Assembly (NCBI RefSeq): GCF_003438995.1
Contig: NZ_QSUN01000011.1
Span: 1-64,000 of the forward strand
Direction: 5' to 3'
DNA: 64,000 bases
Source: Bacteroides sp. OM05-12
Lineage (GTDB): Bacteria; Bacteroidota; Bacteroidia; Bacteroidales; Bacteroidaceae
Positions 44,101-53,248 of this stretch are shown here, piece by piece. Made by a program: the position numbers and the translations under genes. The notes below the pieces were generated by a model, which was given only the letters and a program-made list of their open reading frames with translations, had not been told where the DNA came from and ran no database searches. Every line of letters starts with the position of its first letter. Position 1 is the first letter of the stretch.

Positions 44101-45540
44101 GTTAATCAGATACTTGACTTCCGCAAAATACAAAACAGAAAAATGAAGCTACAAGTACAAGAAATTGATATAGTACCTTTCACACGCCGTATAATGGACA
44201 ATTTCGAAGCAATGGCAGAGGAGCATCATATTGACTTCATTTTCGAAAGCGAGACTACAAGTTTAAAACTATGGGTAGATGAAGACAAATTTGAGAAGAT
44301 CATCTTTAATTTACTATCCAATGCGTTCAAATACACTCCACAAGGGAAAATGATTACTGTATTCATCCATGAAGATGAAAAGACAGTAGCACTGGGTGTA
44401 CAAGATCAGGGTATAGGAATTGCCGAGAATAAAAAAGGATCGTTATTTGTTCGTTTTGAAAACCTGATGGATAAGAACTTATTTAACCAAAGTAGTTCCG
44501 GTATAGGACTTTCATTGGTAAAAGAGCTTGTAGAAATGCATAAAGCCTCCATTACAGTAGACAGTGAATTGGGAGAAGGAAGCTGCTTTACTGTAAACTT
44601 CCGCAAAGGAAAAGAACATTATGACGAAAACGTTGAACTCATTCTGAATGACTCCGACTCACCGATGGCTTCAAATATCAAAGTCATCGATATGAAATCC
44701 TCTGTTCCTGAAGTTGAAGAAGACATAAATATAGATTTAGAAGATAATCAAAAAGATACCATGCTTTTAGTAGAAGACAACTTAGAATTACGTTTCTTCT
44801 TACGCAGCATTTTCTCCTCCGAATTCAGAGTTATAGAAGCAGCAAACGGTATAGAAGGTTGGAACAAAGCTCTAAAGTTCATCCCTAATATTATCATCAG
44901 TGATGTTATGATGCCGGAAAAAGATGGCATTGAATTAGCAAAGGAACTACGTGCCAATATTTCTACCAGTCATATCCCTATTGTACTGCTAACGGCAAAA
45001 GCGTCTATTGAAAGTAAATTGGAAGGGTTGGAATTAGGTGCGGATGATTATATCACAAAACCATTTAGCTCCACTTATCTAAAGGCCAGAGTAGACAATC
45101 TATTGGCACAACGCCGGAAACTCCAGGAAATCTATCGGGCTAACTTAATGAACATACCTTCTGCACAGGAAGAGAAGGAAGCTCCTATACAACCGGAGAT
45201 GTCATCCAGTGACCGTAAATTCATGGACAAATTAGTTGAACTGATGGAGAAAAACATGGATAACGGTGATATGGTAGTGGACGATCTTGTACAAGAATTA
45301 GCCGTAAGCCGATCCGTATTCTTCAAAAAATTAAAGACTCTGACAGGACTTGCTCCTATCGAATTTATAAAAGAAATGCGTGTTAAGCGAGCAGCGCAAT
45401 TGATTGAGACCGGAGAATTTAATATGACGCAAATCTCTTATATGGTAGGTATTAATGATCCTCGTTATTTCAGTAAGTGCTTTAAACAGAAATACGGAAT
45501 GACTCCTACAGAATACAAAGAGAAAGTCATAAAAAAATAA
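41107..45540 (+). CDS. Hybrid two-component system regulator (HTCS) of the pectin locus
   Basis: A 1477-residue single-chain sensor and transcription factor. Order: signal peptide; two seven-bladed propellers of Reg_prop repeats (IMQDHKGLIWLATWDGINKF and many similar); a Y_Y_Y domain at ~838-898; a membrane helix at ~904-930; HisKA with H955 (SHELRTPLTL); HATPase (LLSNAFKYTPQGK, GIGLSLVKEL); a receiver domain with D1266 (IISDVMMPEKDG); and a C-terminal AraC-type HTH (~1395-1475). The propeller side should bind an oligogalacturonide in the periplasm, and the HTH should activate the surrounding genes. All phospho-relay residues are intact. Confidence 0.95.
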   Translation: MMKHRLFIVLALLISISASAQLKCSFRHYSSEDGLSQNTVMSIMQDHKGLIWLATWDGINKFDGYNFKTYKARQGNFISLTNNRVDFIKEDKYGYLWVLTYDNRAHRFDPSTETFEQVPSSGEGSNINIQSIEVMPQGSVWLLTENDGAIRATTDEKTHELSTEIYSLKSGLFPCQKVIKACADKSGNEWLLTDNGLALIKPDSNIPVSYFVETKETGSDRKQYFYSFQEHGNEIFFGSDKGRLWRYQKDGSRFQLLELPVKANIIEINTLSKDEIVATTRTEGFYVYNLKTQKITPYTKESNPELSGIKIMSTYVDKHHELWFELNKRGEVCHFNPFTKNLKREILVTEPGNAARSEPAFHIHEDVNDRLWVHPYGGGLSYFDREKNTLIPFYNKPGSPDWKFSNKLHSIMSDRQGNLWLCSHSKGLEKVTFTNNEFNLDTPYPHDYESLSNEVRALLKDKDGNLWVSVKEGIVRFYNPQNIYMGYLTENGTISQKGAPMTGVVYCFFQDSKGILWIATKGDGLVRAQKSGDNYILTRYKYNADDIYSLSHNDVYSVFEDHKGRIWIATFGGGLNYIDNHNEKITFINHRNNLKGYPIDRCHRVRHITTDKSGNIWVGTTTGALCFNENFKNAEDVVFHHYSRVPSNTNSLSNNDVHWIISTQNKDLYLATFGGGLNKLTSINEKGEAIFKSYTVKDGAPSDVMLSIQEDNHGQLWISTENGLSKFVPSTEKFENYDEGRFDLSTRFNEGASAKSRDNKLYFGTSNGVLSFIPDSVRKSTYVPTLIFSKLSIANVEVVPGEDGSILKKGLDDTNKLILSHKENIFTIQYAALDMVKPENIKYAYFLEGFDEDWNYVDKQRTATYTNLPKGNYTLKAKSTNSEGVWVENERTLHITVLPSFWETPLAFLLYVLFIIIIILITVYILFTIYRLKHEVSVEQQVSDIKLRFFTNISHELRTPLTLIAGPVEYVLKNTRLPEDAREQLQIVERNTDRMLRLVNQILDFRKIQNRKMKLQVQEIDIVPFTRRIMDNFEAMAEEHHIDFIFESETTSLKLWVDEDKFEKIIFNLLSNAFKYTPQGKMITVFIHEDEKTVALGVQDQGIGIAENKKGSLFVRFENLMDKNLFNQSSSGIGLSLVKELVEMHKASITVDSELGEGSCFTVNFRKGKEHYDENVELILNDSDSPMASNIKVIDMKSSVPEVEEDINIDLEDNQKDTMLLVEDNLELRFFLRSIFSSEFRVIEAANGIEGWNKALKFIPNIIISDVMMPEKDGIELAKELRANISTSHIPIVLLTAKASIESKLEGLELGADDYITKPFSSTYLKARVDNLLAQRRKLQEIYRANLMNIPSAQEEKEAPIQPEMSSSDRKFMDKLVELMEKNMDNGDMVVDDLVQELAVSRSVFFKKLKTLTGLAPIEFIKEMRVKRAAQLIETGEFNMTQISYMVGINDPRYFSKCFKQKYGMTPTEYKEKVIKK

Positions 45541-45559
45541 GAAAGGCATTTTATCCAAT

Positions 45560-45590
45560 ATCAGAACATCGTTTTTCACGATGTTCTGAT
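45560..45590. terminator. Bidirectional terminator between HTCS and CE12/CE8 genes
   Basis: ATCAGAACATCGT pairs perfectly with ACGATGTTCTGAT around TTTTC. T-rich sequence follows on the plus strand. The hairpin touches the stop codon of the convergent esterase gene. Confidence 0.85.
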
Positions 45591-47335
45591 TATTTTATTT
45601 CAGTTGTAGGATTCCATCCGTCATCACCCGAAAGTATCTTTTCAACTGTATAATCTTTTATATTTTCCAACTGTCTTGAAAAAGATGCGCGGGCTTTGGG
45701 ATTTGCTCCTTCCCCTACATTCTCATACTCAGCATAAAAAACAGTTTTCTCAGCTTCTTTTTTATTCCAATTATTCCAACCTTCGGCCAAAATATGCTTT
45801 CCTAAGTTACAATGAATAAAAACGGCTTGCGCATACGGACGCCATGGACGAGACAGATATACTTTATCCACATCATCGTCTGCCGTTAAGTTACAATCGA
45901 AGAAAACATAACCGTAAGCTTTTCCCCGATCCGTGGCAGGAGCTGTTACATAGCCATTTCTTTTGCTATGTACTATGCAACGATTAAAGACAGCCATAGA
46001 CCATCCGAAAATAAAATCCACAGTTCCTTCAATATAACAATCCTCATAATATTGACGACTGTATCTGCCATAAGTATAAAGTGTATCTTGATTACCTAAA
46101 AAACGACATCTTTTAAAAGTAGTACGGTCTCCACTAACAAAACAGGCTACCGCCTGCCCCACTTGTCCTGCCGTATTCTCGAAAGTTATGTTTTCAGCAT
46201 AAAAATCGGGAGCATATATATAACATGAGGCAGATCCCGAAGTAGACATATTCTCGCCAAAGCGATTCTTCTTAGCAGCATAATCATCACCACTAATCAC
46301 CGCTCCTTCTTGCCCGATTAAGGATAAATTGATCTTGCTCTCCGGGATAATCAGTTTTTCTTTATAAACCCCTTTACGAAGCAAAATAGTAGTTCTCCTT
46401 TCTTTGCGGAAATCAGGCACGGCATTAACAGCCTCCTGTATTGTAAAAAAGTCACCACTGCCATCTTTGGCCACGACAAAATCATAATAACAAACATATT
46501 TCTCTAATTCAGGAATAGCTTCACTTATAGCTGTAACAGCAAGTTTTGCCACTACCCTTGCACCATATATATTAAGATGTGTATTATCCTCTTTTCCTTT
46601 CGGACATATCGGAACGGTGTTCTGAGGTATCCACATATATAATTCCTTTGACTTTTCAGGTCCTAAACCTTCCACTAAATCATGAGTAATCCGGTTCAAA
46701 TCAATAAACACCACATCCAAATCTTTAGCCACATTACGAGGTGAATTAAGATACTCACCGTGTGTATCGATCAATATATCTCCTTCTTTAGGATGCTCAC
46801 TTATGGCAGAAACAACTTTAGGTGCATCATCTTCAAGAATTGCATTCGTGTTATTCCGAAAATTACGTCTGACTATGGAATTAAACAAAACAGGTATCCC
46901 CCCTTTTTCCTTTGTTTCTTTTACGAAACGACGCAAATTATCATCAAATGTACTTCCCGGGACCGTATGACGCAGTTCATCAGGTTTTTCATCATTATGT
47001 CCAAACTGAATGAAAACATAATCTCCCTTTCTAACCTGAGAGATTACTTCATCCCAAAGTCCTTCATCAATAAAGCTTTTCGAGCTGCGTCCATTCTTCG
47101 CATAGTTACAGACACGAATATTTTCAGTAAAAAAACCGGGAAGCATCTGTCCCCATCCCCGCTCAGGATTACCACCGACTAAATTCTTATTAGCCATAGT
47201 AGAATCACCAATCATAAAGATTGTGATGTCTCTTTGTTCTTCTTTGAAAGCAAAAAAGAAAAAGCTAACCATCAGTAATAAGACAGCTCTATGCCTAACT
47301 TTACCACAGATAATTCTATGATTACTCGTTATCAC
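45590..47335 (-). CDS. Two-domain pectin esterase: SGNH/CE12 acetylesterase fused to CE8 methylesterase
   Basis: About 581 residues. The N half is an SGNH hydrolase of the rhamnogalacturonan acetylesterase type: IFMIGDSTMANK, FIQFGHNDEKPDE and the late NTHLNIYGARVVAK with catalytic His. The C half is a pectin methylesterase with GQAVACF, GNQDTLY, GTVDFIFG and SRPWRPYAQ, supplying the Gln, two Asp and Arg. It would remove acetyl and methyl groups from pectin in one protein. The start is taken as GTG 47335, overlapping the CE8 stop as GTGA; it gives a hydrophobic signal (RAVLLLMVSFFFFAF). ATG 47272 is an alternative. Confidence 0.9.
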   Translation of the reverse strand: MITSNHRIICGKVRHRAVLLLMVSFFFFAFKEEQRDITIFMIGDSTMANKNLVGGNPERGWGQMLPGFFTENIRVCNYAKNGRSSKSFIDEGLWDEVISQVRKGDYVFIQFGHNDEKPDELRHTVPGSTFDDNLRRFVKETKEKGGIPVLFNSIVRRNFRNNTNAILEDDAPKVVSAISEHPKEGDILIDTHGEYLNSPRNVAKDLDVVFIDLNRITHDLVEGLGPEKSKELYMWIPQNTVPICPKGKEDNTHLNIYGARVVAKLAVTAISEAIPELEKYVCYYDFVVAKDGSGDFFTIQEAVNAVPDFRKERRTTILLRKGVYKEKLIIPESKINLSLIGQEGAVISGDDYAAKKNRFGENMSTSGSASCYIYAPDFYAENITFENTAGQVGQAVACFVSGDRTTFKRCRFLGNQDTLYTYGRYSRQYYEDCYIEGTVDFIFGWSMAVFNRCIVHSKRNGYVTAPATDRGKAYGYVFFDCNLTADDDVDKVYLSRPWRPYAQAVFIHCNLGKHILAEGWNNWNKKEAEKTVFYAEYENVGEGANPKARASFSRQLENIKDYTVEKILSGDDGWNPTTEIK

Positions 47336-48285
47336 TTGAATGGAAACCAATTAATATCCTCTCCGAATATATTTTCGATAGAGAGTAACGCTTCTTCTTT
47401 CGTCAACTGCTTTGCCCATTTTACTCTGCCTGTTGTGTCGGCACCTTCGCCTTTATTCATGAATTCCGCATAACGTGCTGTTTTTTCATTATCCGGGTTC
47501 TTCCAATTATGCCATCCTGCAGCACAAATATGTTTACCAAAATCACAATTCATAAATATAGTTGAGGCATACGGACGCCACGGACGTCCCAAATAAACTT
47601 TCGTAACGCCATTATCTGCCGTTAATCTACAATTCTTAAAAACATATCCATATTTTACCTCTTTAGGAGTAGCCGCAGCCGTAATATAAGAATTTGATTT
47701 ACTGTGAATCTGACAGAAATCAAACAAAGCAGTAGAAGGTCCGAATAAAAAATCAGTAGTACCTTCTATATAGCATTTATAAAAATACAAGCGTGTCCTC
47801 TCTGCTCCGGTATATACCGTATCCTGATTCCCAAGAAAGCGACAACCAATAAAAATCAGCCGATCTCCTTCCGTGTGTAAGGCTACAGCCTGCCCTGTTC
47901 CTTTAGGAGCATTATTCTCTATTGTTATATTCTTCAAAGTAATATCACTCCCTTCAATTTTTAAAGTATAAGAGCGAAAAGTCCCCATTTTGTTGATATT
48001 AGCTCCATCATCATAAGTGAGGATCGTTTTCTCAGCATCCTCTCCTACAATAATCACATTTTTTATCCAAGAGGGCACTACAACTTTTTCCTTATAAACT
48101 CCATTTTTTACATATACCACAACTGTATAATCCATAAAAGCACGAATACTTTCAATAGCATCTTGAATCTTATCGTACTTTCCACTTCCATCATGGGCTA
48201 CAACCAATGTATCCTTTATCTCTGCTTCAGCACAAAGACTGGAACAAAGAAATAAGAGCAAAAGCCTAAATACTCTGACAGACAT
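47332..48285 (-). CDS. CE8 pectin methylesterase
   Basis: A 317-residue pectinesterase with signal peptide (FRLLLLFLCSSLCAEA). Catalytic motifs are complete: TGQAVAL, GNQDTVY, GTTDFLFG and GRPWRPYAS. It de-esterifies homogalacturonan so that PL1 and GH28 enzymes can act. It starts 2 bp after the PL1 gene and its stop overlaps the next esterase start by 4 bp. Confidence 0.95.
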   Translation of the reverse strand: MSVRVFRLLLLFLCSSLCAEAEIKDTLVVAHDGSGKYDKIQDAIESIRAFMDYTVVVYVKNGVYKEKVVVPSWIKNVIIVGEDAEKTILTYDDGANINKMGTFRSYTLKIEGSDITLKNITIENNAPKGTGQAVALHTEGDRLIFIGCRFLGNQDTVYTGAERTRLYFYKCYIEGTTDFLFGPSTALFDFCQIHSKSNSYITAAATPKEVKYGYVFKNCRLTADNGVTKVYLGRPWRPYASTIFMNCDFGKHICAAGWHNWKNPDNEKTARYAEFMNKGEGADTTGRVKWAKQLTKEEALLSIENIFGEDINWFPFK

Positions 48286-48287
48286 CT

Positions 48288-49634
48288 TTACTTAATCAAT
48301 GAATTTATATAAACTTCAATATTAGTATATTGCTTATCCAAAGTATATTCAGAAGCATCCTCCGGATTGTTCGGATCAAGATTATTAGCAACTTCCCAAA
48401 TATCAGGCATACCGTCATTATCTGAATCCGATTCTATAGAAGTTTGAGAAACAAACTTCAAAAATCCACCAACTTGATTTTGAGAATCTATCATACCTTT
48501 ATCTCCGTATGTATAAGTTCCTTTCCTCACTTCCTCAACAACCCGGCTGTCAATTTTATCACGTACTAATGAAGCTCCGGCTTTCTCTAAAACCAATTTA
48601 TAAGCTTGTTCTGCAGGTTGTGTACTCACCGCTTCATAAGGTAACGGAGACCAAAGAAGCACTGTGTCCATCTTTACCTCTCCTTTAGGCTTAACTCCCA
48701 ACCAATTACTATTTGTCACTTTAGGTTCACCTTCTACATAATTTCCTTCAATATAAAACTTTCCACACGGCAAATACGGCTGAAAGATACGGGAACGATT
48801 CTTTTCAGTAGCAGGTCCCGGTTTATAATAATTGTTCACAATATTAATGGTACGGGTATCTCCACCATAAGAACTGTTTTTACCCCAATTATAAATAACA
48901 TTATTTCTGAAATCGATTACTCCGGCAACACTCGTTATACCCGGATGGCAGAAACGAGGATTACGGCTATCATGATGGGCCAATAAATTATGATGGAAAG
49001 AAGCTCCATCACCACCCCATATACCCCCATATCCATGATTACCTTTTACATGGACACTCTTTCTCAAACTTTCGGAGATCAAGCACCATTGCAAAGTAAA
49101 GTTCTGATTACCATAGAACGTTGCACATTCATCCGTACTCCAGCTCATAGTACAATGATCGATAATAATATCTTTATATGCAGGTTTGCCATTATGTCCT
49201 CCGACACAATTAATGGCATCATCTTCCACCTTATTAATATCACCCAAACGGAAACGAAGATAACGGATAATTATATTATCAGCCTTTAATTTTACAGGAT
49301 AACCCGCAATAGTAATACCCTCTCCCGGTGCAGTCTGTCCGGCAATAGTAACGTTTCCCTTATTGATATCTAAAGAACGGGTCAGGAAAATAGTTCCTGA
49401 AACTTTAAAAACAATAATACGAGGTCCATCCTTCTGTAATGCATGACGCAGACTTCCTTCACCGGAATCTTCCAAATTAGTAACACAAATCACTTTACCT
49501 CCACGTCCACCGGTAGTATATCGCCCAAATCCTTCAGCACCAGGAAAAGCCAATGCTGTGTTTTCATCTTGCTGTGCAAAAACTGTTCCCGAAAGAATCA
49601 CACACAGTAATAATAATGTTTTTCTAATATTCAT
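48288..49634 (-). CDS. Pectate lyase (PL1-type) with C-terminal calcium-motif tail
   Basis: A 448-residue secreted lyase (signal RKTLLLLCVILSGTVFAQ). The opening AFPGAEGFGRYTTGGRGGKVICV and the helix segments KADNIIIRYLRFRLGD, IIIDHCTMSWSTDECATFYGNQ and NPRFCHPGI are typical of bacterial pectate/pectin lyases of family PL1. The C terminus has DSDNDGMPDIWEVANNLDPNNPED, a thrombospondin-3/EF-hand-like calcium loop often found at the end of these enzymes. It lacks the sorting-like tail of the other PL1 enzyme. Second gene of the GH105-PL1-CE8-CE12/CE8 operon. Confidence 0.9.
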   Translation of the reverse strand: MNIRKTLLLLCVILSGTVFAQQDENTALAFPGAEGFGRYTTGGRGGKVICVTNLEDSGEGSLRHALQKDGPRIIVFKVSGTIFLTRSLDINKGNVTIAGQTAPGEGITIAGYPVKLKADNIIIRYLRFRLGDINKVEDDAINCVGGHNGKPAYKDIIIDHCTMSWSTDECATFYGNQNFTLQWCLISESLRKSVHVKGNHGYGGIWGGDGASFHHNLLAHHDSRNPRFCHPGITSVAGVIDFRNNVIYNWGKNSSYGGDTRTINIVNNYYKPGPATEKNRSRIFQPYLPCGKFYIEGNYVEGEPKVTNSNWLGVKPKGEVKMDTVLLWSPLPYEAVSTQPAEQAYKLVLEKAGASLVRDKIDSRVVEEVRKGTYTYGDKGMIDSQNQVGGFLKFVSQTSIESDSDNDGMPDIWEVANNLDPNNPEDASEYTLDKQYTNIEVYINSLIK

Positions 49635-49653
49635 TTTAGTATATCTTTAAATT

Positions 49654-50880
49654 TTATTTCAAAACTGTATAAGAAGGATGCAAACGCTCCCATTCCAAAC
49701 TTGCCATAATAAAAGGTCCTACAGCCTTCGGGTCATTATCACGAATCTTCTCATTGATATAATAATCATAATCTCCCATACGATAAACTTTACCTCCGAG
49801 CCCGGCTACGGCACATGCCTTTGTTATAGTCACCAAACCTTTATCATCTACCTCAATAAAGTTCTTCAATATTCCTTTGTATCCCTTCTCCGCTACATTT
49901 AAATAAGACTTATCAATATATCCCATTCTTACAGCCTTGAATAAGGTATAAACGAACATTGTAGAAGCCGAAGATTCCAGATAATTTCCTTTGTCTCCAC
50001 TTCTATCCAACACTTGATACCAAACACCCGACTTTTTATCTTGCAGCCTCTTAACCTGTTCCGCCACTTTATCCAACAAGACGAGCAATGTATCACGCTT
50101 CGGTTCATGTTTGGGAATAAAATCAAGTACATCCACAAGGGCCATTGCATACCATCCCATCGCACGTCCCCAAGCATGGGCAGATTGCCCGGTCATTTTA
50201 TCGGCCCACTTTTCCTGCTTACTCACATCACAAGCATGACGAAACACATCATTCACCGGATCATACGTATGGCGTGCCACTGTTACAAACTGATTAATTA
50301 TATCCTGATAATCTTGCGGACGATTATTCCTATAAGCATATTCTGCATAAAAAGGTGCACCCATGTAAATCCCGTCCAACCACATCTGGTGAGGATAAAT
50401 CTTTTTATGCCAAAAACCGCCATCGTCATTACGAGGATGAGTATCAAGCTGACTCCTTAGCAAATCCAACGCTTTTTTATATTTCTCATTCTTTGACTGC
50501 TCATAAATACGAAAAAGGAATTTCCCAGAGTTCAGTCGATCAATATTATACTCTTTCAGTTTATAGGTTTTTATATTTCCATCTTGCATAATCATCGTAT
50601 CAGCATAAGCCAAAGCATAATCATATATACTATCATCACCATATCTATCATATACATCCAGCATTGCCTGCAATTCCAAACCATGACAATAATCCCATTT
50701 CAATTTGGGCTGAAAGTCCAATTGCCAAGACTCAGGACAACGAACCATTTCCGATTCCGTCATTCTAATAGACCATGGTAACTTATCACTGATTGACTTT
50801 TGAGCAAACACTTGGGTTGAGCAGAATATAGCTCCTAAAAGAAGAAACTTACTAATGGTTTTATTCATTCCGTTTTTCAT
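49654..50880 (-). CDS. GH105 unsaturated galacturonyl hydrolase
   Basis: A 408-residue alpha6/alpha6-barrel enzyme that removes the 4,5-unsaturated uronic acid left at the non-reducing end by pectin lyases. Family segments: WDYCHGLELQAMLDVYDRYGD, DNRNRPQDY-like helices, KMTGQSAHAWGRAMGWYAMALVDVLDF and SSASTMFVYTLFKAVRMGY. A cleavable signal (KFLLLGAIFCSTQVFAQ) places it in the periplasm. ATG 50868 is an alternative start. A minus-strand -7 box (TATTTTTG, 50911-50918) is 31 bp upstream, making it the first gene of a four-gene operon. Confidence 0.92.
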   Translation of the reverse strand: MKNGMNKTISKFLLLGAIFCSTQVFAQKSISDKLPWSIRMTESEMVRCPESWQLDFQPKLKWDYCHGLELQAMLDVYDRYGDDSIYDYALAYADTMIMQDGNIKTYKLKEYNIDRLNSGKFLFRIYEQSKNEKYKKALDLLRSQLDTHPRNDDGGFWHKKIYPHQMWLDGIYMGAPFYAEYAYRNNRPQDYQDIINQFVTVARHTYDPVNDVFRHACDVSKQEKWADKMTGQSAHAWGRAMGWYAMALVDVLDFIPKHEPKRDTLLVLLDKVAEQVKRLQDKKSGVWYQVLDRSGDKGNYLESSASTMFVYTLFKAVRMGYIDKSYLNVAEKGYKGILKNFIEVDDKGLVTITKACAVAGLGGKVYRMGDYDYYINEKIRDNDPKAVGPFIMASLEWERLHPSYTVLK

Positions 50881-50910
50881 GATTCTAGTAATACATTTTA
50901 TTCTATGTTA

Positions 50911-50918
50911 CAAAAATA
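50911..50918 (-). promoter_or_regulatory. -7 box of the GH105-PL1-CE operon
   Basis: CAAAAATA on the plus strand is TATTTTTG on the minus strand. There is no TTTG at the proper distance, in keeping with activation by the HTCS. Confidence 0.5.
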
Positions 50919-51122
50919 AGAAGTCTTTTTCATGTATCTGTGGATTTTTCGTGATAAAAGGTGGATTTATTGAAGTATTTTTCAGTTCACCCCTTGTTCT
51001 AAATATGTTAGAAAACATATTTATCAAATGTACTATTTCGCCAAAACACATTAATTCACTAGTAATCAATGCAATGACAATACATAATGGCATTCGTGTG
51101 CGCACACAAAAGTGTTTTTTCC

Positions 51123-51153
51123 TTGCTTTATTTAATAATTCGCTATATATTTG
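51123..51153 (+). promoter_or_regulatory. Promoter of the hexuronate transporter
   Basis: TTG at 51123-51125, 20 bp, then TATATTTG at 51146-51153. The ATG used (51329) is ~170 bp further, so the leader is long and AT-rich; I see no clear aptamer or terminator in it. The 50919-51122 stretch shows nothing else I can support. Confidence 0.5.
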
Positions 51154-51328
51154 CACTGTTTTTGATTAAAACACATTGATTTTTAGGTATCTACTTATAG
51201 TTTTAGACAATATTGAAAGTTTTAAAACAATATGTAGACCTTTTTAGGCAAATATTAGAAGCCGGATAAAACAAAGAAAAGTAATTTTGAATCCGAATAT
51301 AAAACTATTAATATTTAAATCAATTATC

Positions 51329-52768
51329 ATGAGTACATTTCAGAAAGTTGGCGAGAAAATGACAAACTACAGATGGGCAATTTGTGCTATGCTGTTCTTT
51401 GCAACTACCGTCAATTATTTAGATCGTCAAGTACTATCCTTAACATGGGATGAATTTATTAAACCGGAATTCCACTGGGATGAATCACATTATGGAACGA
51501 TTACCTCCGTATTCTCCATTGTATATGCAGTCTGCATGCTCTTTGCAGGACGCTTTATAGATTGGTTGGGTACTAAAAAAGGATATCTCTGGGCAATCGG
51601 TATATGGTCTGCAGGTGCCTGTCTTCATGCTTTATGCGGTGTTGCAACAGAAGCACACGTTGGTTTGCATAGTGCAGCAGAATTAGCGGGAGCAACCGGT
51701 GATGTAGTCGTAATAATAGCCACAGTAAGTATGTATTGTTTCTTGGCAGCACGATGCGTGTTGGCTTTGGGTGAAGCCGGAAACTTCCCGGCAGCTATCA
51801 AAGTAACTGCCGAATATTTCCCTAAAAAAGACCGCGCTTATGCTACAAGTATCTTTAACGCAGGTGCTTCCATCGGTGCATTAATTGCTCCACTTAGTAT
51901 TCCTTTATTAGCAAAAGCTTGGGGTTGGGAGATGGCTTTTGTTGTTATCGGTGCACTAGGTTTTATTTGGATGGGATTCTGGGTATTTATGTACAATGCT
52001 CCATCTAAAAGCAAATTCGTAAATAAAGCGGAACTTGCCTATATTGAACAGGACCATCAAGAAGGTTCCAATCCTGCAAAAGAGGAAAAAGAAGAAAAAA
52101 AGATGAGCTTCTGGCAATGTTTCAGCTATAAACAGACATGGGCATTTGCATTTGGTAAATTCATGACCGATGGTGTTTGGTGGTTCTTCTTATTCTGGAC
52201 TCCGTCTTACCTTAATACACAATTCGGTATCAAAACTTCCGAAGGTTTAGGCGTTGCTTTGATATTTACTTTATACGCCATCACCATGTTATCTATTTAT
52301 GGCGGTAAATTACCAACTATTATTATAAATAAGACAGGTTTGAATCCCTATGCTGCCCGTATGAAAGCAATGCTTATTTTTGCATTCTTCCCATTATTAG
52401 TGCTCTTCGCACAACCATTAGGAACAATATCACCATGGTTCCCGGTTATAATGATTGGTATAGGAGGAGCAGCGCATCAATCATGGTCTGCCAATATTTT
52501 CTCTACCGTAGGAGATATGTTTCCTAAAAGTGCAATCGCAAGTATTACCGGTATAGGTGGTATGGCCGGTGGTGTAGGTTCAATGATTCTGCAATATTGC
52601 GCAGGTATATTGTTTGTACACGCAGACGAAACGCAAATGGCTTTCATGGGATTTATCGGTAAACCGGCAGGATACTTTATTATATTCTGCATCTGCGCCG
52701 TAGCTTATCTTATTGGATGGGTTGTAATGAAAGCATTAGTTCCTAAATACAAACCAATTGAAATTTAA
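51329..52768 (+). CDS. Hexuronate MFS transporter (ExuT-like)
   Basis: About 479 residues, twelve membrane helices, anion:cation symporter branch of the major facilitator superfamily. Signature near the first helix: FATTVNYLDRQVLSLTWDEF, plus GAGNFPAA-like LALGEAGNFPAAIKVTAEYFPKKDRAYATS and the central GKFMTDGVWWFFLFWTPSYL. It should import galacturonate released in the periplasm. The frame opens at a TTG (51287), but ATG 51329 (MSTFQKVGEKM) fits homologues. It ends the pectin locus and is followed by a strong bidirectional terminator. Confidence 0.9.
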   Translation: MSTFQKVGEKMTNYRWAICAMLFFATTVNYLDRQVLSLTWDEFIKPEFHWDESHYGTITSVFSIVYAVCMLFAGRFIDWLGTKKGYLWAIGIWSAGACLHALCGVATEAHVGLHSAAELAGATGDVVVIIATVSMYCFLAARCVLALGEAGNFPAAIKVTAEYFPKKDRAYATSIFNAGASIGALIAPLSIPLLAKAWGWEMAFVVIGALGFIWMGFWVFMYNAPSKSKFVNKAELAYIEQDHQEGSNPAKEEKEEKKMSFWQCFSYKQTWAFAFGKFMTDGVWWFFLFWTPSYLNTQFGIKTSEGLGVALIFTLYAITMLSIYGGKLPTIIINKTGLNPYAARMKAMLIFAFFPLLVLFAQPLGTISPWFPVIMIGIGGAAHQSWSANIFSTVGDMFPKSAIASITGIGGMAGGVGSMILQYCAGILFVHADETQMAFMGFIGKPAGYFIIFCICAVAYLIGWVVMKALVPKYKPIEI

Positions 52769-52786
52769 TCATCCAAAAGGTTATAA

Positions 52787-52827
52787 AATAAAAGACTTTG
52801 CTTGGTTAAGCAAAGTCTTTTATTTTT
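52787..52827. terminator. Bidirectional terminator after the hexuronate transporter
   Basis: A perfect 17-bp stem (52787-52803 with 52808-52824, core AAAGACTTTGCTT) around GGTT, followed by T residues; on the minus strand it also ends in T-rich sequence. Confidence 0.92.
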
Positions 52828-52837
52828 ATATACTCAA

Positions 52838-53248
52838 TTATATATATTGATCCAACATCTCTAATAAAGCCATCTTAGATATTGGTTTTGTCAGAAATGA
52901 ATTACATCCTGCCGACAAAGCCTGTTGTCTATCATTGTCAAAAGCAAATGCTGTAAGTGCTATAATGGGTATATCTTTAGATATTTCCCTTATAGCCTTC
53001 GTTGCTTCCAAACCATCCATATTCGGCATTTTTATATCCATAAGAATTAAATCAGGTTTATGCTTTTTAAACAATTCCACAGCCTCCAAACCGTCATTTG
53101 CCCGAATAAGAATATACATTTTACCTAAAAAGGCTCTCAATAACAAGAAATTACTATCAACATCCTCAGCAACAAGGATTGATTTCATATTTGTATCCTG
53201 ATTGACAGAATTCAAATTAAGGTTTTCAGATTTTAGCTCTTGACTCAT
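52838..53248 (-). CDS. Stand-alone receiver domain protein
   Basis: About 136 residues: a CheY-like receiver with D71 as phospho-acceptor (LILMDIKMPNMDG), acidic pair in VAEDVDSN, T in IIALTAFAF and K in FLTKPIS. There is no output domain. ATG 53248 follows an AAGGGGGAAAT stretch. The open frame continues upstream to a GTG at 53362 and that extension looks like the end of a histidine kinase, so this may be the tail of a decayed hybrid kinase that is now expressed alone or not at all. Confidence 0.7.
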   Translation of the reverse strand: MSQELKSENLNLNSVNQDTNMKSILVAEDVDSNFLLLRAFLGKMYILIRANDGLEAVELFKKHKPDLILMDIKMPNMDGLEATKAIREISKDIPIIALTAFAFDNDRQQALSAGCNSFLTKPISKMALLEMLDQYI

